Assembly: GCA_021927905.1 (NCBI GenBank)
Contig: BLLK01000038.1
Coordinates: forward strand, 1,922,001-1,986,000
Source: Chaetoceros tenuissimus
Taxonomy: Eukaryota > Bacillariophyta > Thalassiosirophyceae > Chaetocerotales > Chaetocerotaceae
Reading direction: 5' to 3'
Length of the DNA: 64,000 nt
Positions 1 through 11,063 of this stretch are shown in pieces. Under the pieces are notes generated by a model, which had not been told where the DNA came from, made no database searches, and saw nothing but the letters and a program-made list of their open reading frames with translations. A program made the position numbers and the translations under genes. Positions within the stretch are counted from its first letter, which is position 1, and each line of letters opens with the position of its first letter.

Positions 1-472
1 TGAAACACTGCAAAGAGAGCCCCCAAAAGCGCTAGAAGCAACAAGGTATTTTATTTTTGACCCCTTTTGAAGTGTCTTCCCACATACCAGTTCAAATTAT
101 TTGAATTGCAGAAGACAATTGAAAGACAGAATAGAGAGATCCGAGGCTTTTGATAGAAATTAAAGAGAAGGAACACTAGAAGAAGAAATATAGGTTCAAG
201 AATACCCATCTTGTGTCAACATATTATATTTCCTAGCTAGTTTGCAGATTTGAAGAGCAAGCAGCAGCAGTACAGTGATAGTAGTAGAAGGTGGACAGGA
301 AAGGTGAGTCGCTCATTATTTCGTTCATCTAGAAACACTAGGAGCTTTACTGTTATTTCAACTTGAAGATCGCAGTTATTGACAGGTACTGACAAATTGC
401 TCTTTATAGGTTCCCAAGAAGTCATTTGAATAATTCAGACAGATTCATTCAACAAAGAAGATATATTGAAAC
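1..472 (+). other. Leader region of the HA-repeat gene, with a possible 5'UTR intron
   Basis: No coding region is seen here on either strand. A donor-like GTGAGT at 304 and an acceptor-like TTTATAG ending at 409 would remove 106 bp. That fits the size of the coding introns in this window, so a spliced 5' leader is plausible, but this is inference from splice-site resemblance only. Confidence 0.35.
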
Positions 473-3400
473 ATGTCGGACGAGAATCAAATCGAGCCAC
501 AGCAAGAATATCAACAACAGCAGCAGCACGAGCAGCATCAACAGCAGCTGACAATGGATACTCATCCTGTGGATCTGTCGTATGAACAGGTAATGGATCA
601 TATGACGAATGCTCCTCCGAATGATCCGACTCAGCAGCAAAGCCAAGAACAGCAACAGCAACACATGGCCGCAATGATGCAGCATCAAGAGCAGCAGCAG
701 CAAGTGCACACTCAAATGATGCATCATCATCCAGAAGACATTCATCATCCGCATCCTCATTCGCAAATTCAAATTAGTGATCAAGTCGTGAACCCCATGC
801 AGCCTCACCCACAACAGACTTTTGAAACGGATCCCATGAATGCTCAAGAACTGCATACGACACCACAGCAACATGAACAGCAACTTTCAAACGAAGTACA
901 TGTCGAACATCAGCATCTGAACTATCATGCAGTCATGGAAGGAACAGAAGTTTCGCAAATTGCAAACATGGATACCAGTCAACAACAGCACGAAGGACAT
1001 CAGCATCATCATGAACCATTTGCTGTACAACATGATGCACATGCTACAATGGATCAAATGCAACACATGCCAATACCCATCATGCAACAGGCACAAATAT
1101 ATCAACAGCCACAACAACAAGTTGTACAAAATATAGATCCACAGGCACAATCGCAAGTACAAGATATCCCACAGGCATATTTAGATGATGCAAATGTCAA
1201 TGTCAACCAGGAACATGTACAGTATATGATGGTACAGGATCAACAGCCGATTCCATACGATCCTTCTCATCATGCCATGACACAACCTACACCCGTTGAA
1301 CAGGCAGTACCCGACCCTCCACAACAACAGCCACAGCCACAGCAACTTCCCGAGCCACAAGAAGAAGAATGGACATGGTACGATTATTTCCGAGCTTTGC
1401 AAACTCATCATGCCAATACTGGTAGTTGCAATGTACCCATTGGGACTAATACACCATTGGAAAAGTTTATCAGAGAACAGAGGGAAATGTATCAAAAGGA
1501 AATGAAGGGCTTTCAAACGGAATTGAGTAGTGATCGGAGGGTTTTATTGGATGCACTTGATTTTGTATGGTTGGAGGAACATAGTGTTTCGTTAGAAGCT
1601 ACTTCGGATGTGCAAGAATCGGATGTAGAACAGCAGCAGGCATTGGACATGACACAGCAGCAGCCACAGGGGGAGGAAGTTGATGGTGCCATGTTTGATA
1701 CACAACCGCAAGATTCGGGAAAAGATACGGATGCTAATGTACAGTCGCAGCATGCAAAGGAAGGGACGACAGAGACTGTTGCGGAAAATGCTCATGTGCA
1801 TGAATTGCATCATACGGTAGATCCACAGCATGTTCATGCTGACTTTGCACAAACACCTATGGAACAATTGCAACATGATATGACTTCTACTGCAGCTGCT
1901 TCAATGGAAGAAGTAAACATTGGAACAGTTGAAGATTTCAATGAAAGGTTGCAGCAGTTGCAAGCTTTTAAAGATGTGAACGGGCATTGTAACATTCCAT
2001 ATGATTACATTAATGATTCTATGCCAAATATTGCAAAATGGGCAATTGACCAAAGAAGATTCTATCATGAAGGCCATTTGACCGGCGATCGGTGAGTAGA
2101 TTTGCTAGGCCTCTTGTATTCAATGTTACAATTTCGAATGACTCATTCCTTCTATTTTTCTGGATAGAGTTGATGCTTTGTTGACAATGGGATTCGACTT
2201 TTACATCACAGAAGGATCAGATTTGAAGATCCCATCATTTGATGAACGTATTGCTCAGTTACAAGAGTATGATAGACTGCAAAGAAATATTCCTAGGGAT
2301 GCCGGACCTGGGTTTCGTGGGTAAGTATTCATGTAGATGATTGCGCTTTAACTTATAGTTGTAGTCACGATTATTGACACAAATCCATTCAACAGTCTTG
2401 GAGAGTGGCTTTATCAACAGAAGTTATCCATGCAACGTTTTGCTAATGGTCAACCATCTTCATTGACGCAAGAGCGATATCAATTTTTGTATGAGTGTGG
2501 TGTTGATCCAACAACCCTTGTTACAGAGGCTGAGCATGTTGCTCAAATGACTCAAGATGGAGGCGATACATCACAAGGTGACAAGGAAGAAGATAGCGAT
2601 AGAACCTCTAAATGGGATGACAAGTATCACGAGTTGAAAGAATTCAAGCTACAATATGGAAACACAAATGTGGCCAGAAGGTCAAAAAGAGACCCAGGCA
2701 AAGATCCACTTGGAGAATGGGTTCACTTCCAAAGACGTCAACATCGAAGTTTACTTACTGGTAAAAACTCTACACTATCAATGGTCCGGAAGAAATCTTT
2801 GGACTGTTTAGGATTCAAATGGGTTCGTGGATCTCCGGGACCTAGCACAACTACTAGAACAGGTCAAATTTATAGCACCGATATTCCAACAGCTGTTGAA
2901 GAACAAGTAAAGAGACTTGCAGCACCAGAGACAATGGATGAATGGAATGAAAAATGTGAAGAGTTCAGACTTTTCCGCGAAGCAAACGGGCATGGGCGTG
3001 TCCCAAGACATTTTCGCCAAAATCCATTGCTTGGAAGATGGGTTCAAAGGCAAAGAGATTTATGTATTGTATGGAGACAGTGCCTCGAACACGATCCTGA
3101 TTACGATATCAATCATCCTCATAATCTACCTGTCGGTATGACTAAGGAAATGTATGATAGACTGATGGAATTGGGATTTGAGATAGAAGTAGACTCAAGT
3201 CAAGATATCGATCCGTCAACTGGTCAGCCATATGCAGATAACAACCAGGTCGAAATACCTACAATAGAAGAAGAAGAAGATCTCATGGAAGTTTTTGTAG
3301 GATACGATACTTTACCTGTAACTCAAACGTCTGAAATAGAAAATCAAGGGCATGGAGAAATGCCATCTTTAGAACAGAATCAGGATCCTCATTCTGATCA

Positions 3401-4614
3401 GAATAACGTAGGAACAGACCCGCAAGTACTCAATGAGTCAGAAGTAAATGCAGTTTTGGATGGAAAAGAAGGTCAAATGAGTTCTGCTAATTCAAGTTTT
3501 CCTCAGGAATCTATGCCTCCAGTCGATGGTCAACCCGGAATGATGGAGGCAGAGGTTACGCAATTGCCTCTCCGTAAGCTGACAGCCAAGGTAAAAATTT
3601 GTTGGGAGGAAAGAGTTCTGGAACTTATCCAATTCAAGCTGCGCAAGAATCATTGCAATGTCCCAATCAAATGGAAACCAAATCCTCATCTTGCTGATTG
3701 GGTTTGGAGACAACGAGTGCACTATCGTAGGTACAAGCAAGGATTACCAAGTGTGCTGACAGCAGATCGCATTTGTCAATTGCATGACCTTGGCTTTGAG
3801 TTCATCCTTTACGATCAACAAGGTCAGCCTATCGACACTGAAAATTTTGGCAACAATGAGATTGAGAAACTTCAACCAAAGAAGGAAACGAAAAAGACTG
3901 TCAAAAGCGCTCCAAAGAGTAGATTCAAAGAGGGGAAATGGCTAGAATCTCTCGCAAAGGTGGTAAAGTACAAAGAAGAGTATGGAAATTGTAATGTTCC
4001 ACGTAAATGGAAGATCGACCCAACCTTAGGAGAATGGGTGCATTTTCAACGTAGACAATTTCGCCTTCGTCAACTAAGTAGACGCAATCACATGACCGAT
4101 GAACGCATTCGAAAGCTTGAGGCTGTAGGGTTTGAATGGAGGTAAGCAATGCATATTTTAATATTTATCTTTTTGTATTTTTCTCAATGTATACTAAAAC
4201 TTCTTTTTCTTATTTTCTAGCCGAAATGCAAGTAGCACTCCTGCCTTTGTGCGCATCTATGAATCACTAAAAGAAATTCCCGAAGAAGGTGCTGCTTTAC
4301 AGGCTCAGCTTGTTGACCCTCACAGCATAGCAAACTTGGACGCGAACCAACACGCAAATGCGATAGCTGCGGCAGTGAATGATGCTGCGATAGTGGAACA
4401 ACACCAACACCATGAACAGCACGATATAGGAGATGTCAACCAGCTTTCACATGATATAGTGCAAGGATTGGACCCTCAAAACTATCACCTAACTCATGAG
4501 CAATATCAGGAGATGGAGCATGGACAGTATGATCAGCCAACCCAATTTTCCCAAGAACCTGCTGGAGTTGAGTATCAGCAACAGCAGCAGCAACCAGAAG
4601 AGATAACTGAATAA
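473..4614 (+). CDS. Seven-repeat helicase-associated (HA) domain protein with polyglutamine N-terminus
   Basis: Spliced model: join(473..2091, 2168..2320, 2396..4141, 4221..4614), about 1303 residues. All three introns (76, 75 and 79 bp) have GT-AG ends and keep the frame. The first ~290 residues are rich in Gln, His and Met (CAG/CAA runs). Seven HA repeats follow, each about 65-75 residues with a conserved aromatic/Trp start, a central (G)xCNVP-type motif, LGEWVHFQRR-type Trp-Arg motif and an ending like LxxLGFEW. Repeats 2 and 3 are split by introns 1 and 2. The C-terminus is again Gln/His-rich. HA domains are thought to bind nucleic acid and are greatly expanded in diatoms; no helicase core is present. 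A role as a DNA- or RNA-binding regulator is inference. The exon structure is well supported, the function is not. Confidence 0.85.
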
Positions 4615-4705
4615 GTGCACCTAGACAACTCAACTCTATGTAAATTCAAAACAAATGTAATTTTATTCTATACTTTGGGTATTGCTTATCCAAATCCAAC
4701 TTTAG

Positions 4706-6073
4706 CTACAACTCTTCTTGGACTGTAAAGTGCTGCTCTTTGCCATATGATGCCGTCACTGTAAATTCTTGACGGAAAATCTTTTTTCCATCATAAGCAA
4801 CAAATTTGTGCCCTGGATGAGATTGTATACTTGCTTTCGAGTTCGGCGCTACCATTTCTGTCACTGGAAATTCTTCTCCATTTCTTCCATCAATCCAATG
4901 TAATTGAACATGTCTCTGAGAATCATTTTGAAATGTAGCTGAGACAGTTACATCTTGCCCTCTCATAAGCGCAGACACTGCTTTGACAATTTGTTGGTTT
5001 TGTTCTTCATTCAGCTGTGGCACAATTTCAATAGACGAAGGTAAATTCTCATCTTTATGATGACTAGAGGATGCACGTGGAATGATGGAAATACCTTGTT
5101 GCACCAACCATGCATTCACAACCATGGACGCTGTGATCTTTCTCTTGATAGTAGTATCCATTTGCATGAGTGTACCTCCTATCGAGCTCAAGATCGTATA
5201 TGCATTCGGGGCAGAATCATGTTGTCCAATGACTCCATTCATGACATTGTACGCTTGAAATGTTACATTATACCGTTCGAGTAAATCCATAAGTTTGGGA
5301 TCATGCACAACCTTCCATACATTTCCTTGATAGAGATGTGGCTTGATTGAACTCTCTGACAGTAAAGCTCTCATATCTTCCATTTCAAAGTTTGATACAC
5401 CAATACTTTCAATCAAAACTTGTTTCATCTTTCCTTTCTCGGAACGTTTCAGTTCTTGACTCTTTTCATATGCTTCTTCCATAGCCTTCCAAGACTCCTT
5501 CCATGCATTGTAATTTAAATGAGGCGGTGGTCCCAAACTTTTTATAGATGGCGACAACTGTTCCTCTTCTTGTTTGCAATTCATCCATTCAATTTCATCA
5601 TTACATCTTGGCCAATGCAATAAAAGATGAACCTGAACATCCATGTCTTGATTACCGACTGACAAGTCTTTTAAAGATTCTTCAATGGAATATTTTGTTC
5701 GTTCGTATCCTAAATGTGTATACCAGACTTTGGTAACGACATGAATCACTCTGTCGCCACTAGCACTACTGCTCGCTTGACCAATGGCTTTGGATATGAT
5801 ATGTTCATTTCTAGATGCACGTGCTGTATCGATGAGTCTACCTCCCTTCTGAATGAAATTTTCAACTGTAGATGGTATCTGATCGTGTGCAAGATTGCCA
5901 ACTCCAACTCCTACAAGAGGAAGGATGCTTCCATTCGACAAGATCTTAGTTTGGGTCTTTCTCTGTTTCTCATCTTCTCGTCCTCTTATTTTTGCAGATA
6001 CTTGGCAAGAAGACAGAAGGGCGCTAAAGACTATACAGATACATAGCTTATAAATGTTCATAGTAATCTTCAT
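4706..6073 (-). CDS. Secreted/ER aldo-keto reductase-like protein with VHL-like beta domain
   Basis: The open frame extends to 6175 with a GTG, but ATGs at 6073 and 6061 immediately precede a classic signal peptide (MNIYKLCICIVF...SCQVSA), so I place the start at 6073 (possibly 6061), about 451-455 residues. The middle is an aldo/keto reductase (AKR) barrel: IDTARASRNE, then VTKVW (catalytic Lys), LLLHWP (catalytic His) and GVSNF. In AKRs the residue five after the Asp of IDTA is the catalytic Tyr; here it is Ser, so the enzyme may be inactive or altered. The last ~80 residues (VQLHWIDGRNGEE, then SHPGHKFVAYD) resemble the von Hippel-Lindau beta domain, seen appended to other proteins. No ASAF plastid motif follows the signal peptide. 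An 8-bp TGACGTCA palindrome lies about 90 bp upstream. Fold confident, VHL-like call moderate, substrate unknown. Confidence 0.8.
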   Translation of the reverse strand: MKITMNIYKLCICIVFSALLSSCQVSAKIRGREDEKQRKTQTKILSNGSILPLVGVGVGNLAHDQIPSTVENFIQKGGRLIDTARASRNEHIISKAIGQASSSASGDRVIHVVTKVWYTHLGYERTKYSIEESLKDLSVGNQDMDVQVHLLLHWPRCNDEIEWMNCKQEEEQLSPSIKSLGPPPHLNYNAWKESWKAMEEAYEKSQELKRSEKGKMKQVLIESIGVSNFEMEDMRALLSESSIKPHLYQGNVWKVVHDPKLMDLLERYNVTFQAYNVMNGVIGQHDSAPNAYTILSSIGGTLMQMDTTIKRKITASMVVNAWLVQQGISIIPRASSSHHKDENLPSSIEIVPQLNEEQNQQIVKAVSALMRGQDVTVSATFQNDSQRHVQLHWIDGRNGEEFPVTEMVAPNSKASIQSHPGHKFVAYDGKKIFRQEFTVTASYGKEQHFTVQEEL

Positions 6074-6163
6074 GTGAAGCTTAGCAGATCTGCACAATAA
6101 AATAGACGAGAGATATGCAAAGATTCGGGTTCTTCCAATGCGAATGCTTCTTTGTGTGAATAA

Positions 6164-6171
6164 TGACGTCA
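6164..6171. promoter_or_regulatory. CRE-like palindrome TGACGTCA
   Basis: A perfect TGACGTCA lies about 90 bp upstream of the preferred start of the reductase-like gene. In Phaeodactylum, TGACGT-type elements mediate CO2/cAMP response of carbonic anhydrase promoters. Function here is inferred from sequence and position only. Confidence 0.4.
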
Positions 6172-6175
6172 TCAC

Positions 6176-6739
6176 ATAACCGCACTATTTGACCGTTAAT
6201 TTTAATTGAGAAGCCTAGAAAACCGAGAAGCGAGAAGGCAAAGAACTGAGGGACCTGATCGTACGTCGTATGATAATCTTCCTCGAAATGAAGGGTAATT
6301 GCAACTTTTTGCTTCAAAAGAAAACTCTTTATTGCCCTCGAAACTAAAGTATTGATTTGCAATTAGACAAATTTGAAGGAGAAGCAGAAAAAAATCACAT
6401 TGTGATTCAAGAAAAGTCATTGAAGAAAAAGTATCATTGGAGATGGAAATCAGAACTGAAACTCGGCAATTTGCATCACATGTGCGATTGAAAAGGAAAT
6501 AGAAAAAGTCGTACACAGTCGTAAAGTTCATTTTCTTATTTTGCAATGAGAAAAATAGAAAGCACCACGACTCAAATGAGATGGAACTTTTACCTTTTTG
6601 ATTGGATGATGTGCTTGTTTTCTAATTTGAAATGAGGATATGAAAGACTATAGAAAGGTAATGTTACTGTTATAACTATTCCAACAATGCTTTTCTAGAT
6701 CTTATATTCTCGAAAGGGAGAAGAGATGAATAAGTAGCG
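6176..6739. other. Intergenic region, no gene seen
   Basis: AT-rich DNA between the reductase-like gene and the end of the basic coiled-coil gene. Two overlapping minus-strand open frames occur here, but they have random composition and no recognisable domain. It probably holds the promoter of the reductase-like gene and the 3' end of the next gene. Confidence 0.5.
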
Positions 6740-7690
6740 CTAGCACTCATGTTCCTCGTCATCTTCAAATTGGACTCTGCTTTTTCGCCTGAAACTCATT
6801 CTCTTCATCATTCCTCTTTTACCAGAATCTAAATCAATAACTTCGCTTGATTGTTCACTCTTTGCACTTTTCATGGAATTGTTACTCTTTTTGCGCCAAC
6901 TTCTCCAACTTTTTTTACTACTTGTTTTCTTCTGCATGACTGCCCTACGATCTCCTCCTTCATCATCTGATGGTACAGTTTTTAGCGTATCTTCTGTTTC
7001 TTCTTTATTCTCATTATCGTCTGATACAGTACTCAATCGAACTACTGATAAGTTTCTCCAACTTTTGTACATGTTCCTTTTATCCTTTGAGTCAGACGAG
7101 AGTGCATTATCAACTTTACCCATATGGCTCTTCATACGTTGCAAATGATCACGATGATGGTGTATATTGTCGTGTACATGATTCATTCTATCCTCTATAT
7201 TCTGCAGTCTATTATTCATACGGTCTAAAATTGCCTGTGCTTGCGCTGAACGTTTGGATTTCTTTTTGTGCTTTTTCTTTTTTGTAGATTTTGTGCCTCT
7301 ACTATGCTCAGGACTTGAAGGTGTATCAAGATAATGAGGCTTTTCATATACTGGGAAGGTGTTGTAGGATGGGTCCATACTCGGAGTAGATAGCTGGGGC
7401 CTTACGATATAACTCACACGTCTATTCAGTTTCCCTCTGAAAACTTGTGATTGAACGTTTTGATGCATTTGTGAATTGCAGTAAGAGAGTGAATGGTCAT
7501 CTTCTATTGGCTCGAGAGGAGTATCTAACCATGTTCGATAACTAGTTGATGTTGGTTCTGTTGCAAAGGTACTTTGGCTTTGTTGAATTTGTTCTTTTCC
7601 TAGAGAACCAACATGCTTGTGTTCAGCTTGCTGGTTTTCGGGAGCTCCTGTCATGTAGCTGGGTAAGTACGATGTTACTGCTGCCCACAT
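6740..7690 (-). CDS. Hypothetical Ser/Lys-rich protein with short coiled coil
   Basis: Single-exon frame of 316 residues with an ATG start. I do not recognise a family. The N-terminal ~120 residues are Ser/Thr/Pro-rich and polar. A lysine cluster (KKKKHKKKSKR) at about 137-147 looks like a nuclear localisation signal. Then comes a short heptad-like segment (about 150-195, MNNRLQNIEDRMNHV) rich in Met, Asn and His. The C-terminal third alternates basic and acidic Ser-rich stretches (KKSWRSWRKKS, then an acidic DDEEHEC end). No signal peptide or membrane segment. The composition suggests a disordered, possibly nuclear phosphoprotein; that is inference. Confidence 0.65.
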   Translation of the reverse strand: MWAAVTSYLPSYMTGAPENQQAEHKHVGSLGKEQIQQSQSTFATEPTSTSYRTWLDTPLEPIEDDHSLSYCNSQMHQNVQSQVFRGKLNRRVSYIVRPQLSTPSMDPSYNTFPVYEKPHYLDTPSSPEHSRGTKSTKKKKHKKKSKRSAQAQAILDRMNNRLQNIEDRMNHVHDNIHHHRDHLQRMKSHMGKVDNALSSDSKDKRNMYKSWRNLSVVRLSTVSDDNENKEETEDTLKTVPSDDEGGDRRAVMQKKTSSKKSWRSWRKKSNNSMKSAKSEQSSEVIDLDSGKRGMMKRMSFRRKSRVQFEDDEEHEC

Positions 7691-8309
7691 GATGTTCTTT
7701 TTGGCTTTGATTCTGGTATATGTTACCTATAGTAATTGGAAATATGTATGGGTTGATAGCTGATGCTATTGCTTAGTATTGTGTAGAGATGCGCGTTGAA
7801 GCGGTCGTATGAACTGAACATTGTGAATTCTCCAGTATGCTAGAGGTAATCTTGTTGCTGGCCTTCTCACCTCGAGATCTTCAATCAGCTTCCGGGAAAA
7901 ATAGCGAACTGTGGGCAGTTCTTTTCTGTGCGGATATTTTTCAATTCATTCTTTTTGGTAGAAGTAAACCTTGTGCAACAGCTAAACACGTGCATATGTT
8001 ACCAATTTGTGTTTCAGCAATAACATTCATCTACTCACATAGAAATCCAGCAAAACAACATGGTAAACAGAACACGGTTCTCGTTTTGCGAAGAAAAGTG
8101 AGACAACGATTGTATTCTCACCTTTTCAACATCCCTTTTAGTCACATTTCTTATTTTACTCATTTTTCTTTTTTCTATATTTCAATATTATTTTGGAAAA
8201 AGAACTAAACATGAAAAAGATGAATGGGCATATATGTAATCCATTATTTGCACTATTTCAGATTGATATTAGTTTGATATATAAGCAATGGATCTCTCGC
8301 TGCCTCCTA
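7691..8309. other. Intergenic region, no gene seen
   Basis: Lies between the starts/ends of two minus-strand genes. A 123-residue plus-strand frame at 7837-8208 has no domain and a composition typical of chance frames. The segment from 8120 to 8240 is T-rich. Expected content is the promoter of the coiled-coil gene and the 3' UTR of the metallophosphatase. Confidence 0.5.
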
Positions 8310-10116
8310 CTATGCCAGCTCATAGGATCCTGAGCGTTGTTCACAAAGTTGAGTGAAAGTCGCTTTTGAATCTATTTCATGATCATTGTCGCTGTTGTAG
8401 ATCATTCCATTGCCATCATGTTGTCTTTCTTCACGATCGCAATGATTTGGTACCTTTTCATGTAATATTTTCTCACGTTTATAGAAATTCCACAATATGA
8501 ATGTTGTCAGGATCATGGCCATTCCAACTGCAAAGGATTTTCGATATTTGACTACCAATAACCTGTCTTTATCTTCTTTGTCGCAATCCCATGAAACATT
8601 TATGTATCTTCTCAATATTATGTTTGATGTCACGCCACTCAGCTTTTTGGGATTAAAAATTCTTCCTGTCGACTGATTCAATGCCTTACCTAAAAAGCCT
8701 AAATCAAAATCGACGGTATAGATATCATACATCCTATCTTCCTCTACTTTTCCAGACACAACGGGATCTCCCCAGTTAAGAGTCTTTGTCGAAAATGAAT
8801 TGATTTCTTTGAATGCAGCAAGAAAATCTCTACCTAGCAATCCCTCTGTAGCCAAATAAAAGTCATCGTCAAATGGGGAAACCTTGATAAAATCATCAAC
8901 TGTGACATTTCCTTCATATAAATTACTTCGAAAGCCACCGGCAGTTTGGATAAAGAGCTTGGAATCATTATACTGAAAAAGTTCTTGAGGAATAACTTGC
9001 TTCAAATAAAAGCCCCAAAGTGAATCAGGCTCATGAAGCCCTGCCGTCAAATTGTAAGTTTGAGGAGCGCAACCCACTCTTTCATTTAGGCCAAGCTCGC
9101 TTTCAGTCTTTCCTATCAAGTTCGTCAAATCTTGTCCAGAACGAGTTTTCAATAGGTCTGCTCTGTTCATACCAATTAGCGTCTTTAGAGTATCAGTGTT
9201 TGGATCAATGAAGATATGCTCAAAGTTGATTGACTTTTTCATTGAATGAGAATGATACGAAACCCAACGTATCCAAATACTTTCCAGGTTCAAAGCTACA
9301 GCTAAATGGATCAATTTGATTGAATTTTCTTTGATGGCTGTGACCAGTGATAAACTGCACTGGCATGGATGAGCCAGCTATGGTTCGAATTTTGTGCAGG
9401 ATAATCGAGAGCAATTCATCGTTAGCATCCATATGCGAAAGACAAACAATTGCATCGTACGACCCATCTCCACCACCCAACACGTTCTCAAACCATGGTT
9501 CATTGACAACAGTTTGTACTTCTTTTACTTCTGTCGATTTACAATGATCTTGCATATTGTAAAGAAATCCAAAAAACAAAATAGTTCTCTTGGAGTATCT
9601 TCCTTGCAGGAATAAGTATTTACTACCAAGTGGCTCATTTGTATCAGTCAAATACACATTTGACGAAAGATATCGCCCTTTCCAAAAATTGATGAAACCA
9701 TCATCTTTTGTAATGAATTCAATTGTAGAGTTCTTGTACAATTCATGGTTTCCGACAGTGATGGCATCAAATGGCATTTTCTCAAGAATTGGTGTAAGAT
9801 GTTTTGGTGGATTTGTTGAGATACCAGTTCCATCCATCCAATCCCCGTTCATAACAAAGAACAAATCCTTTTCTTGTTCTGCCGCTGTTGCGTTGAGTCT
9901 TTCGTAGAAACTCAGAACATCTCCATAGTCCATATTATCATTCTGATTATGAGGTTGTTGTCCGGCAACCCACGAATGAACATCTGTAACTGCGAGAATG
10001 TTTACATCTTGAAGAGGTACCATACTAGATTGGGATCCTGAAGTGGAAAGAATTGATAGAATAAGAAACACTTTCAAAGAAGATTTCATCGAGAAAGCAC
10101 TTTTGAGGAAAAACAT
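8310..10116 (-). CDS. Secreted/membrane metallophosphatase (5'-nucleotidase-like), with frameshift
   Basis: Two overlapping frames make one protein. The upstream frame (10116..9220) starts with a signal peptide (KVFLILSILSTSGS). It carries the calcineurin-like metallophosphatase motifs in order: TDVHSW (DxH), MNGDWMDG (GD), VGNHELY (GNHE), LSHMD and ITGHSHQRKF (GHSH). The downstream frame (to 8310) continues with the C-terminal domain and a single membrane segment near the end (GMAMILTTFILWNF) followed by a polar tail. Switching frames at the A5 run on the coding strand (plus-strand T5 at 9235-9239) by removing one base gives a seamless product of about 600 residues. The architecture matches eukaryotic 5'-nucleotidase/UDP-sugar-hydrolase-like ectoenzymes, likely on the cell surface or in vacuoles. 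The break may be a sequencing error, a recent mutation or recoding; an intron is excluded by lack of sites. Confidence 0.75.
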
Positions 10117-10484
10117 GATATAAGGAGGAGGACTGTACTTCTGCTTGTATTTTAGGTCAGTAATAACTATGAAGTATTACTTTTACGATTACAGAATCAA
10201 AGCCAATCATATGAAGTTCTAGCTAATAATAGAAAGGTTCCTGTTGCGACATGTAAAATATGAGAACGAATAAAATTGTTTTCTCAAATCATAACAGGCC
10301 TTTTAACGGGTCATTTCATTTCTACGACAATGACGTCAGAATCTTTCTCTGCGTTTTCTTTTGTTCTGATCGAATGTTCCTGAGGACTCCAGATACCAGC
10401 ACATTCATATCATATGTTCCTTTCCTTACTCGCAACCTTCGTTTACTTATTCATTTATAGAAATACCTAAAGAAGCTAGTAATC
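10117..10484. promoter_or_regulatory. Divergent promoter region with CRE-like palindrome
   Basis: This gap separates the divergently transcribed metallophosphatase and lipocalin genes. A perfect TGACGTCA palindrome at 10331-10338 lies about 150 bp before the lipocalin ATG. No convincing coding frame is present. Assignment as a shared promoter follows from gene orientation. Confidence 0.45.
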
Positions 10485-11063
10485 ATGGGAGCATCATCAT
10501 CTAAATCTCTACCTTCATTGAATGTGGTACCAGAATGCATTACAGAAAAGTTTATGGGACCGTGGTTTGTAATTGCTGTCAAACCAACCATCTTTGAAAC
10601 TACAAACTCAAATGCAGTCGAAATATATTCTCGTAGCCCAAAAGACTATGATATCAAGGTTGATTTCCAATACAACAAGAATGAACCCATCACATCTCCT
10701 CTCAAAAGGATGACGCAAAAGGGATGGATATTGGGCGATAAAGAGAATAGTGGATCATGGCAAGTTAGTCCAGGATTAGGAATCAAGATGCCGTATCCTA
10801 TTATTGAATTAGACTCAGAGAATTATCAACATGTAGTAGTTGGGAATCCTGGTAGAAGCTATTTCTGGATCATGTCTAGAACGCCAACAATGAATTCAGA
10901 TTTGTTGGAAGACTTGAAAAAGAAGTTGGTTGAGAAGCATCAATATGATCTTGATGGAATGAGAATGGTTCCACAAAAGTGGACTAAAGCAGAGCGAACA
11001 AAGCGAAACCTCGATGCGTGTATTCCTGATGAGCTCCTTGCAGATAGTAATGAAAAAAACTAA
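10485..11063 (+). CDS. Blc/apolipoprotein-D-type lipocalin with N-myristoylation motif
   Basis: Single exon, 192 residues. The core matches bacterial Blc and ApoD lipocalins: FMGPWFVIA near residue 28 (the GxW motif), an EIYSRSPKDYDIKVDF-type strand, KGWILGD, and VVGNPGRSYFWIMSRTPTM, which matches the Blc hallmark for a strand ending in W-I-L-S-R-x-P. A Lys/Glu-rich C-terminal helix follows. The start MGASSSKS has Gly2 and Ser6, a good N-myristoylation signal, and there is no signal peptide. Bacterial Blc is instead an outer-membrane lipoprotein. The protein probably binds a fatty acid or other lipid at the cytosolic face of a membrane; the ligand is unknown. Family call is confident, myristoylation is inference. 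Confidence 0.8.
   Translation: MGASSSKSLPSLNVVPECITEKFMGPWFVIAVKPTIFETTNSNAVEIYSRSPKDYDIKVDFQYNKNEPITSPLKRMTQKGWILGDKENSGSWQVSPGLGIKMPYPIIELDSENYQHVVVGNPGRSYFWIMSRTPTMNSDLLEDLKKKLVEKHQYDLDGMRMVPQKWTKAERTKRNLDACIPDELLADSNEKN

Noticed and set aside
449-1162. Minus-strand frames opposite the CAG/CAT-rich first exon of the HA-repeat gene
   Set aside because: Leu/His/Met-rich composition is just the complement of the CAG/CAT repeats; the plus-strand gene explains the DNA.
6202-6546. 114-residue minus-strand frame upstream of the reductase-like gene
   Set aside because: Random composition, no domain; overlaps the likely promoter.
7837-8208. 123-residue plus-strand frame
   Set aside because: No domain, no conserved-looking motifs, ends in a T-rich low-complexity run.
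9180-9314. Intron explanation for the break in the metallophosphatase
   Set aside because: The only GT..AG pair in the overlap would give a 16-bp intron, much too short; a one-base indel fits better.
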